From the NCBI GenBank assembly GCA_016302545.1, contig JAEDNK010000044.1:1-11494 (forward strand): 11,494 nucleotides of DNA, read 5' to 3'. The notes under the pieces are model-generated. The model was not told where the DNA came from. It worked only from the letters and a program-made list of their open reading frames with translations, and ran no database searches. The position numbers were made by a program, and so were the translations under genes. Below are positions 5,653-11,494 of the stretch, piece after piece. Position 1 is the first letter of the stretch; each line of letters starts with the position of its first letter. The DNA comes from Bacillota bacterium (GTDB taxonomy: Bacteria; Bacillota; Clostridia; Peptostreptococcales; Anaerovoracaceae).

Positions 5653-8436
5653 TTATTCTTCCACATCCTTGTTCATGCAGCAATTCTTGTATTTCTTCCC
5701 TGAACCGCATGGACAAGGGTCGTTTCTGCCAACCTTAGGCATTTCCCGTCTGAAGGTCTCCGGCTTTCTGGTATCCTGAGCCTTCGGAGTCTGCTGCGGC
5801 ATCTGCCCGCCCTGTGCCTGACTTGCCTGAGCCTGAGCTTGTGCCTGAGTCTGAGTATCCTTGTACTCCTCCTTACGGCCCTGGCCGCCCTTGATAACGG
5901 TCTTTCTCTCAGTGCTGGTGTTGACGGTGACGTTGAAGCAGTATCTTACGGTCTCCTCGCGGATATCTCCAATCATTTCTTCGAACATGTCGAAACCTTC
6001 ATTAGAATATGCCACAGCCGGGTCAAGATGTCCCAAAGCACGAAGGCCGATACCCTGCTTCAGGTCGTCCATGGCGTCGATGTGATCCATCCAGCGGTTG
6101 TCTACAACCCTGAGCATGATCATCTTTTCCACTTCTCTCATGCGGTCGGCCCCGATTTCGGCTTCCTTCTCATCATAGAGTCTGTGGAATTCGGCTACAG
6201 CATCTTCTTCAAGCTTCTCTGCAGTCAGGTCGTGTATGGCGTCCTTGTCATAATGAAGTCCTTCGAATCTGTCGGTGAGGCGCTTCAGGTTCTTGTTCAT
6301 CAGCTCAAGGTCCCATTCCTCTGCAAACTTGCTGTCCACAGTAATAGGCACCACGATGTTCTTCACAAGATCGTCCATCATATCCAGCACATATTCCTTT
6401 ACATCACTGCCGAAGAGAACCTTGCGGCGCTGGTCGTAGATTACCTCTCTCTGCTTGTTCATTACATTGTCGTACTGGAGTACATACTTACGAATTTCGA
6501 AGTTGCGGCCCTCCACCTTCTTCTGAGCGTTTTCGATGGTCTTGGAAAGCATGCCTGCGGCAATAGGTTCATCCTCCATGCCGAACCTATCCATGACAGT
6601 CTGAATTCTGTCGCCGCCGAAAAGTCTCATCAGGTCGTCTTCAAGAGAAATGAAGAACTGAGTTTGCCCCGGGTCTCCCTGACGTCCGGAACGTCCGCGA
6701 AGCTGATTGTCTATACGCCTTGACTCGTGTCTTTCAGTACCTATTATGCACAGACCGCCCAGCTCCCTTACCTTCTGCTGCTCCTCTGCTCTCTCAGCCT
6801 TGTACTTTTCGTGGAGATCGTTGAACACCTTGCGAGCCTTAAGCATTTCAGGGTCGTTTGATGACACGAAGCTGGTAGCAAAGGAAATCTGCTCGTCAGT
6901 ATATTCAAGCTGCTTCATCTCGCGCTTGGCCTCGAATTCCGGGTTGCCGCCCAGAATGATGTCTGTACCACGACCGGCCATGTTTGTAGCAATAGTTACA
7001 GCACCCAGACGGCCTGCCTCTGCGACGATTTCCGCTTCCTTCTCGTGCTGCTTGGCGTTGAGCACATTGTGCTTGATGCCCCTCTTTTTCAGAAGATTGC
7101 TGAGGCGCTCGGAATTTTCTATGGAAATAGTACCTACCAGCACAGGCTGTCCTGTGGCATGAGCTTCGGCAATTCTGTCTGCGATGGCTTTGAACTTATA
7201 CTCTTCCTTGGCGAAGATAGCATCGTCCAGGTCTTCTCTGATAACCGGCTTATTTGTAGGAATAACCACTACGTCCATGTTGTAGATATCGCGGAATTCC
7301 TCTTCCTCGGTCTTAGCTGTACCTGTCATGCCCGCAAGCTTCTGATACATTCTGAAATAGTTCTGAAGAGTGATGGTTGCCAAAGTCTTGGACTCTGACC
7401 TGACCAGCACACCTTCCTTGGCCTCGATAGCCTGATGAAGACCGTTGCTGTATCTTCTTCCGAACATGAGACGGCCTGTGAATTCGTCTACGATTACGAT
7501 TTCCCCGTCCTTTACGATATAGTCCACATCACGCTTCATGATAGCCCTGGCTTTGAGAGCCTCCACAACATGATGGTTGATTTCCATGTTTTCCGGGTCA
7601 CCGAAGTTTTCGATGTTGAAGAACTTCTCCGCCTTGGCAACACCTGAATCGGTAAGACCTACTCTCTTTTCCTTTTCCTCGATGGTAAAGTCTTCGCCCG
7701 GCTTCAGAGTCTTTACGAATCTGTCCGCAATCTGATAAAGCTCCGTGGAATCGTCTCCCTGACCGGAAATGATAAGAGGAGTTCTGGCTTCATCGATGAG
7801 AATGGAGTCCACTTCGTCGATGATGGCATAGTTAAGCTCTCTCTGAGTGAGCTGACGCTGATAAATCACCATGTTGTCTCTCAGGTAGTCGAAACCGAAT
7901 TCATTGTTGGTTCCGTATGTTATATCTGCCTGATATGCTGCCTTTCTGGCCTTGTCGGAAATCCCGTGGATAACACATCCTACAGTCAGCCCGAGGAAAG
8001 TATATATCTTTCCCATCCACTCGGCGTCACGCTTGGCCAGGTAATCGTTGACGGTTACAATGTGCACGCCTTTGCCTTCCAGTGCGTTAAGATACGCCGG
8101 CAGGGTAGCAACCAGAGTCTTACCTTCGCCTGTCTTCATCTCGGAGATACGTCCCTGATGAAGGGCTATACCGCCGATTACCTGCACCTTGAAGTGCTTC
8201 ATGCCTACGCTTCTTGCCGCAGCCTCTCTGCACACTGCAAAAGCCTCAACCAGTATATCGTCAAGAGTCTCTCCCGCCGCCAGCCTTTCCTTAAGCTCAG
8301 CGGTCTTACCCTTGAGTTCCTCATCCGACAGAGCTGCCATAGACGCATCCAGCGCCATGACCTGATCAGCTGTTTTTTCAATCTTTTTTACTTCCTTGGT
8401 GTTGATGTCACCAAAGATTTTTTCCATAAAACCCAT
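5653..8436 (-). CDS. secA: SecA, preprotein translocase ATPase
   Basis: SecA drives post-translational export of unfolded preproteins through SecYEG, cycling between cytosol and membrane. This 927-residue protein is collinear with the family. Visible features are an N-terminal MEKIFGD segment, Walker A MKTGEGKT (100-107), VNDYLAKRDAEWM (129-141), Walker B DEVD (207-210), then DEARTPLIISG, and the preprotein-crosslinking region after about 225. Further on are VDEFTGRLMFGRRYSNGLHQ, the second helicase domain with TNMAGRGTDIILGG, and GRSGRQGDPGQ. The wing and scaffold domain follows, then a Gln/Ala-rich linker, and the zinc tail CPCGSGKKYKNCC with Cys908, 910, 919 and 920. AAGGGG at 8447-8452 lies 10 nt before the ATG; Met4 is a less likely start. 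It follows the CBS-domain membrane protein gene by 24 nt on the same strand and ends at a strong terminator. In many Firmicutes prfB follows secA, but not here. Confidence 0.98.
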   Translation of the reverse strand: MGFMEKIFGDINTKEVKKIEKTADQVMALDASMAALSDEELKGKTAELKERLAAGETLDDILVEAFAVCREAAARSVGMKHFKVQVIGGIALHQGRISEMKTGEGKTLVATLPAYLNALEGKGVHIVTVNDYLAKRDAEWMGKIYTFLGLTVGCVIHGISDKARKAAYQADITYGTNNEFGFDYLRDNMVIYQRQLTQRELNYAIIDEVDSILIDEARTPLIISGQGDDSTELYQIADRFVKTLKPGEDFTIEEKEKRVGLTDSGVAKAEKFFNIENFGDPENMEINHHVVEALKARAIMKRDVDYIVKDGEIVIVDEFTGRLMFGRRYSNGLHQAIEAKEGVLVRSESKTLATITLQNYFRMYQKLAGMTGTAKTEEEEFRDIYNMDVVVIPTNKPVIREDLDDAIFAKEEYKFKAIADRIAEAHATGQPVLVGTISIENSERLSNLLKKRGIKHNVLNAKQHEKEAEIVAEAGRLGAVTIATNMAGRGTDIILGGNPEFEAKREMKQLEYTDEQISFATSFVSSNDPEMLKARKVFNDLHEKYKAERAEEQQKVRELGGLCIIGTERHESRRIDNQLRGRSGRQGDPGQTQFFISLEDDLMRLFGGDRIQTVMDRFGMEDEPIAAGMLSKTIENAQKKVEGRNFEIRKYVLQYDNVMNKQREVIYDQRRKVLFGSDVKEYVLDMMDDLVKNIVVPITVDSKFAEEWDLELMNKNLKRLTDRFEGLHYDKDAIHDLTAEKLEEDAVAEFHRLYDEKEAEIGADRMREVEKMIMLRVVDNRWMDHIDAMDDLKQGIGLRALGHLDPAVAYSNEGFDMFEEMIGDIREETVRYCFNVTVNTSTERKTVIKGGQGRKEEYKDTQTQAQAQAQASQAQGGQMPQQTPKAQDTRKPETFRREMPKVGRNDPCPCGSGKKYKNCCMNKDVEE
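5815..5855 (-). repeat. Low-complexity CAGGCT/CAAGCT-type hexamer tract encoding the SecA Gln/Ala linker
   Basis: Imperfect repeats of GCCTGA/GCTTGT/GTCTGA on the plus strand encode alternating Gln-Ala (TQTQAQAQAQASQAQ) in the flexible linker between the SecA core and its zinc-binding tail. The linker is known to vary in length and sequence. The tract could expand or contract by slippage in whole hexamers without breaking the frame. Confidence 0.6.
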
Positions 8437-8460
8437 GTTTGGTTGTCCCCTTTCTGTCTT

Positions 8461-9711
8461 CTATTCTTCTTCTTCAAGTTCAGTTACTATCATATTGATT
8501 TCCAGCGCTTTTCGCTGGTCCGCCTTGGTTACGGTTACGTCGAAACGCTTATAGTCGGCCTCGTATACAAAGTGGTCGCCCACGCTCGGAAGCTTGTCAA
8601 TCTGAAGCACAACCCATCCGTTTACCGTAGTGGCATCTATTTCCTCCTCCACATCGAAGTAGTCAAACATTTTGTCTATGTTGGTTCCGCAAAGAACCCT
8701 GTAGCTGCCGTCCTGCTGCTGCACAATATCCTGCAATGCCGCCGCATCATGCTCGTCATAGATTTCGCCGACCAGCTCTTCTATAATATCCTCCATGGTC
8801 ACCAGACCAGAAGTGCCGCCGTACTCATCGACTATAATGGCGATGTGGGTTTTCACCGTCTGGAGTCGCTTAAGAAGCTGAGCGATTTTCATGGAACCTG
8901 CCACAAAAATTACAGGCTTAACATATTCCGATATAGGCGTATCCGTGCCCTTTATGTAGTTGTGGAAATCCTTCTGGTTCAGAACTCCCACAATGTTGTC
9001 AAGGTCGTCCTCGTATACCGGAAGTCTGGAAAAGCCGGTGCTCAGGAAAAGCTCCGCAATTTCATCCTGAGTTTCATCGATTTCAATGGCCTTTATATCA
9101 ACTCTCGGCGTAAGCACATCCCATGCTTCCAGATCGTTGAACTCAATTGCATTCTGAATCAGCTCGCTCTGATCCGTATCTATGCCGCCCTCCGTTTCCG
9201 CCTCCTCGACTATGGTCAGCAGCTCGTCCTCTGTGATGGGATTTACACCGTCAGCATTAAACAGCTTTGCCAGCAGCTTCTTCCAGCAGCCGAAAATCCA
9301 GTTTACAGGTGCCAGCAGCACCATGAAAAATTTCAGAAAAGGCGCGCTGAACATGGCGAACTTCTCCGGACTTTCCTTTGCCAGACTCTTAGGCGATATC
9401 TCGCCAAAAATAAGTACCACCACGGTTATCACTACGGTTGCGATGGTGGCTCCGTAGACAGGATAAAGCTCCATAAACAGCACAGTGGCGATAGCCGACA
9501 TGGCTATATTTACTATGTTATTGCCTACCAGGATGGTGGAAAGCATTTTGTCAAACTTCTCCGACAGCTCCAGCACCTCTTTGGCTTTTTTATTTCCGTC
9601 GTTGGCAAGGTTTTTTATACGGATTCGATTTACCGATGTAAAAGCCGTTTCCGTTGCCGAAAAGTACGCCGAAAAGATTACCAGAACGGCGATACCTATT
9701 ATTTTATCCAT
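8461..9711 (-). CDS. CNNM/CorC (HlyC) family membrane protein with paired CBS domains
   Basis: This 416-residue protein has the standard domain order of the hemolysin C/CorC-like family. An N-terminal CNNM (DUF21) transmembrane domain has hydrophobic segments near 3-17, 60-80, 87-103 and 119-140 and carries the FSATETA (17-23) and GEISPK (103-108) signatures. A CBS pair follows (about 198-255 and 262-318), including TPRVDI and VDEYGGTSGLVTMEDIIEELVGEI (294-317). The C-terminal transporter-associated CorC_HlyC domain (about 335-412) contains the VNGW motif. Family members have been linked to Mg2+ or other divalent cation export and resistance; the old hemolysin label is not evidence of cytolysis. 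The start ATG has GGAGG at 9719-9723 with a 7-nt gap. It lies 24 nt upstream of secA and probably shares its transcript. The substrate cannot be read from sequence, so no gene symbol is given. Confidence 0.93.
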   Translation of the reverse strand: MDKIIGIAVLVIFSAYFSATETAFTSVNRIRIKNLANDGNKKAKEVLELSEKFDKMLSTILVGNNIVNIAMSAIATVLFMELYPVYGATIATVVITVVVLIFGEISPKSLAKESPEKFAMFSAPFLKFFMVLLAPVNWIFGCWKKLLAKLFNADGVNPITEDELLTIVEEAETEGGIDTDQSELIQNAIEFNDLEAWDVLTPRVDIKAIEIDETQDEIAELFLSTGFSRLPVYEDDLDNIVGVLNQKDFHNYIKGTDTPISEYVKPVIFVAGSMKIAQLLKRLQTVKTHIAIIVDEYGGTSGLVTMEDIIEELVGEIYDEHDAAALQDIVQQQDGSYRVLCGTNIDKMFDYFDVEEEIDATTVNGWVVLQIDKLPSVGDHFVYEADYKRFDVTVTKADQRKALEINMIVTELEEEE

Positions 9712-9764
9712 TAAATATCCTCCATTTAAGAAAAATACAATTAAACTTAAATAACAGCAGAATC

Positions 9765-9793
9765 ATTATACCATTTATATGTTGGAAATAAAA
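9765..9793 (-). promoter_or_regulatory. Predicted extended -10 promoter for the CorC-family gene and secA
   Basis: On the minus strand a perfect TATAAT (9765-9770) is preceded by TGG, giving the extended -10 form TGGTATAAT. A weak -35 (TTTTAT, 9788-9793) lies at 17-nt spacing. Transcription would begin about 45-50 nt before the ATG at 9711. No separate promoter is evident in the 24-nt gap before secA. Confidence 0.65.
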
Positions 9794-9837
9794 GTGAAAA
9801 GACTGTGAAGACGGCAGTTTTAGCAGTTTATTATTGT

Positions 9838-9869
9838 CTGTCACCCTGTCGAAAAATATCGGTTGACAA
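9838..9869 (+). promoter_or_regulatory. Candidate BirA (biotin repressor) operator
   Basis: The right half GGTTGACAA (9861-9869) fully matches the known bacterial BirA half-site form GGTTnACAA. The left half CTGTCACCC (9838-9846) matches its complement TTGTCAACC at 7 of 9 positions. The spacer is 14 nt and A-rich (9847-9860). Known BirA operators are such inverted repeats with a spacer of about 14-16 nt. The right half covers the -35 of the birA promoter, a sensible place for repression. The left-half mismatches keep this provisional. Confidence 0.5.
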
Positions 9870-9891
9870 CTCATTTTGCAGAAGTTATACT
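9863..9891 (+). promoter_or_regulatory. Strong sigma-A promoter of birA-bioY
   Basis: A consensus -35 TTGACA (9863-9868), a 17-nt spacer and a -10 TATACT (9886-9891) match five or six of six bases each. The expected transcription start near 9898 gives a leader of about 43 nt with no riboswitch-sized structure. Confidence 0.85.
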
Positions 9892-9940
9892 AATTCTGAC
9901 GAAAAAAGGCGAAAAAAATTTAGGAAAGGAGCCCTGTAAA

Positions 9941-10951
9941 ATGTCAACTAAGCTTACCCTGCTGGAGGTATTAAGTGAAAACAGCGGCCGCTACATATCC
10001 GGCCAGGAGCTTGCCGATGTACTGGGTATTTCACGCAATTCCGTTTGGAAGGCGGCGGCCAAGCTGAAACAGCAGGGATATAACATAGAAAGCATGTCGG
10101 GTACAGGGTATCGCCTGATCAGCGCAAGCGATATTCTCAGCGAGGACTATCTCAGAGAAAACATAACCCATCCCTGCCGCATTCAGGTTCTGGAAAAGGT
10201 GGATTCAACCAACAATGCGGCCAAGCTTATAAATAATTGTGTTCCTCCCCGTATTATTGTCGCCAACGAGCAGACAGGCGGACGAGGCAGGCTGGGCAGA
10301 AGCTTTTACTCTCCCGCCGGAAGCGGTCTATACATGACCATCGCATTTAAACCTGCCTTCGGACTGGACAGAGCCATGCTCACCACTGCAGCAGCTGCTG
10401 TAGTGGTCTGCCGTGCCATAGAGAAGGTTTCAGGACTGAGGCCTAAAATCAAATGGGTGAACGATATATATCTGGGTGAAAAGAAGCTTTGCGGTATTCT
10501 TACCGAAGCAGAGTCTAACTTTGAAACAGGAACCATCGAAAAGATAATAGTCGGAATGGGCATAAACTGTTTCAGAGCCTCAGTACCGGAAGAGCTTGCC
10601 GATACAGTGGCCTTTATGGAGAATCCGCCAAGGGAGTTTTCAAGAAACCAACTGGCAGTGGCCATCGCTAATGAATTCTTTGAAACAATAGAGCACTTCC
10701 ACAAGCAGCCTCTCCTCAGAGAGTATAAATCCCGCTCCTTTATTCTGGGACAGCAGATAAAAATTTTCAATCCCGCCATCGCCCGCTCCATGGGCCTTTC
10801 GCCGGAAAAAGAAAAAGAGGGCATCAAAGCCCGCGCCATAGATATCGATGAAAACGGAGGTTTAGTGGTGGAATTCCTTGAAGGCAGACGCTCCCGAGAA
10901 ATGGAGACTCTGACCACAGGGGAAATCACCATAAGAAAGATAAATGATTAA
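9941..10951 (+). CDS. birA: BirA, bifunctional biotin-[acetyl-CoA-carboxylase] ligase and biotin operon repressor
   Basis: BirA makes biotinyl-5'-AMP from biotin and ATP and transfers biotin to a lysine of carboxylase carrier proteins. Class II members also repress biotin genes as a holorepressor. The 336-residue product has an N-terminal winged helix (about 17-45, SGQELADVLGISRNSVWKAA), which marks it as the DNA-binding class. The catalytic domain carries DSTN (88-91), the biotinyl-AMP loop GGRGRLGR (113-120), KWVNDI (171-176, usually KWPND), KKLCGILTE (181-189) and GMGIN (205-209). A small C-terminal SH3-like domain (about 265-336) holds a charged insert near 280-295. The ATG at 9941 has AAGGAG (9926-9931) 9 nt upstream. 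The frame extends further 5' to a TTG, but that TTG is part of the -35 element. bioY overlaps its stop codon by 8 nt. Autoregulation is inferred from the candidate operator. Confidence 0.96.
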   Translation: MSTKLTLLEVLSENSGRYISGQELADVLGISRNSVWKAAAKLKQQGYNIESMSGTGYRLISASDILSEDYLRENITHPCRIQVLEKVDSTNNAAKLINNCVPPRIIVANEQTGGRGRLGRSFYSPAGSGLYMTIAFKPAFGLDRAMLTTAAAAVVVCRAIEKVSGLRPKIKWVNDIYLGEKKLCGILTEAESNFETGTIEKIIVGMGINCFRASVPEELADTVAFMENPPREFSRNQLAVAIANEFFETIEHFHKQPLLREYKSRSFILGQQIKIFNPAIARSMGLSPEKEKEGIKARAIDIDENGGLVVEFLEGRRSREMETLTTGEITIRKIND

Positions 10952-11494
10952 TACTAATGTCAACGCAAACCTGAAATACTATATTCTGGCGGCTCTCTTT
11001 GCCGCAGTCACGGCAGTATGCTCATGGATAAGCGTTCCGCTGCCTTTCACCCCTGTGCCTGTCAATCTTGCCACTCTTGCCGTTTTCATCTCAGGCGGTC
11101 TGCTGGGTCCTAAATACGGACTTATGGCAGAGTGTGTCTATGTACTCTGCGGAGGCTTCGGACTTCCTGTATTCGCAGGCTTCAGAGGCGGACCTTCCGT
11201 TCTGGCAGGTCCTACAGGCGGATTTATCGTCGGTTATTTGGTGTGCACACTTGTTGTAGGACTTCTCGTGAACAAAATATATAAAGCTGGGCCAAGCGGC
11301 ACCCGCCGTATGGTCGTTTTAGTTCTCAGCCTGGCAGCCGGCCTCTTTTGCTGTTATGCCCTTGGAATGGTATGGTTCATGTACCTTACAGGCTCCGGCC
11401 TCGCAGCAGGTCTCATGAGCTGTGTGCTGCCTTTCCTTATAGGAGACGGGCTTAAGATAGCGCTGGCTGCGGTGCTTATCGACAGGCTGCGCAG
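10944..11494 (+). CDS. bioY: BioY, substrate-binding (S) component of an ECF biotin transporter (3' end cut by window edge)
   Basis: The plus-strand frame from ATG 10944 is open for 183 codons to the window end. BioY proteins are usually about 180-200 residues, so only a few residues are probably missing. The sequence is a six-helix hydrophobic protein with BioY hallmarks: VPLPFTPVPV (31-40), the GGLLGPKYG loop (51-59), LCGGFGLPVFAG (68-79), GPTGGFIVGY (89-98) and GDGLK (167-171). It binds biotin at the membrane and works with the shared EcfA/EcfA'/EcfT module, whose genes are not in this window. Its start overlaps the birA stop by 8 nt (ATGATTAA). No clear Shine-Dalgarno site precedes it, so translation is probably coupled to birA. 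Pairing with birA points to biotin uptake under biotin control; no biotin synthesis gene is visible. Confidence 0.95.
   Translation, partial: MINTNVNANLKYYILAALFAAVTAVCSWISVPLPFTPVPVNLATLAVFISGGLLGPKYGLMAECVYVLCGGFGLPVFAGFRGGPSVLAGPTGGFIVGYLVCTLVVGLLVNKIYKAGPSGTRRMVVLVLSLAAGLFCCYALGMVWFMYLTGSGLAAGLMSCVLPFLIGDGLKIALAAVLIDRLR

Noticed and set aside
7966..9714. A 582-codon open frame on the plus strand, antisense to secA and the CorC-family gene
   Set aside because: It crosses the boundary between two well-identified genes and the encoded sequence resembles no family. It lacks a ribosome site and is best explained by codon bias of the real genes on the other strand.
9863..9940. A 26-codon upstream extension of birA starting at TTG
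   Set aside because: The TTG is within the TTGACA -35 element and would lie upstream of the transcription start. The ATG at 9941 has a good Shine-Dalgarno site and matches the usual BirA start.
9892..9940. Riboswitch in the birA leader
   Set aside because: The predicted leader is only about 43 nt and purine-rich, with no visible structured element. A protein operator explains biotin control more simply.
10306..10932. A 208-codon minus-strand open frame within birA
   Set aside because: It is antisense to conserved BirA catalytic sequence, with no ribosome site and no recognisable product.

Overview
The window looks like a chromosomal segment of a Gram-positive anaerobe of the Clostridia type (Bacillota). 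The evidence is purine-rich Shine-Dalgarno sites, sigma-A-type promoters, a Firmicute-style SecA with a C-terminal zinc tail, and a birA-bioY biotin-salvage pair. The sequence alone does not fix the genus. No rRNA, tRNA, CRISPR array or insertion sequence is visible.

Left part (1-4925, all minus strand): three overlapping genes encode a SMC-type plasmid and phage defence complex that I read as Wadjet type II. They are jetA (kleisin-like, DUF2397/TIGR02677), jetB (KITE-like, DUF2398/TIGR02678) and jetC (SMC-like ATPase, TIGR02680). The window edge cuts jetC after its N-terminal head, first coiled coil and hinge. The nuclease gene jetD (DUF2399 or equivalent) would be expected beyond coordinate 1. 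The cassette has its own promoter (4980-5008) and starts with a TTG codon.

Middle (4926-5652): a divergent intergenic region carries the jet promoter and a run of short direct repeats. Next comes a decayed relic of an AAA_14/DUF4143 ATPase gene on the plus strand, then a bidirectional terminator shared with secA.

Right part (5653-11494): a CBS-domain CNNM/CorC-type membrane protein and secA form a minus-strand unit with a 24-nt gap and one extended -10 promoter. Divergent from it, birA (biotin ligase and repressor) and bioY (biotin transporter S component, cut by the right edge) form a plus-strand operon with an 8-nt overlap. The birA promoter is a near-consensus TTGACA-N17-TATACT. Its -35 element lies inside a candidate BirA operator, which suggests that biotin represses both ligase and importer.

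The most notable content is the Wadjet system next to a housekeeping secretion locus, with an ATPase relic at the boundary. I found no convincing previously undescribed system. The candidate BirA operator, the repeats at the jet promoter and the erosion pattern of the relic are the items most worth checking.
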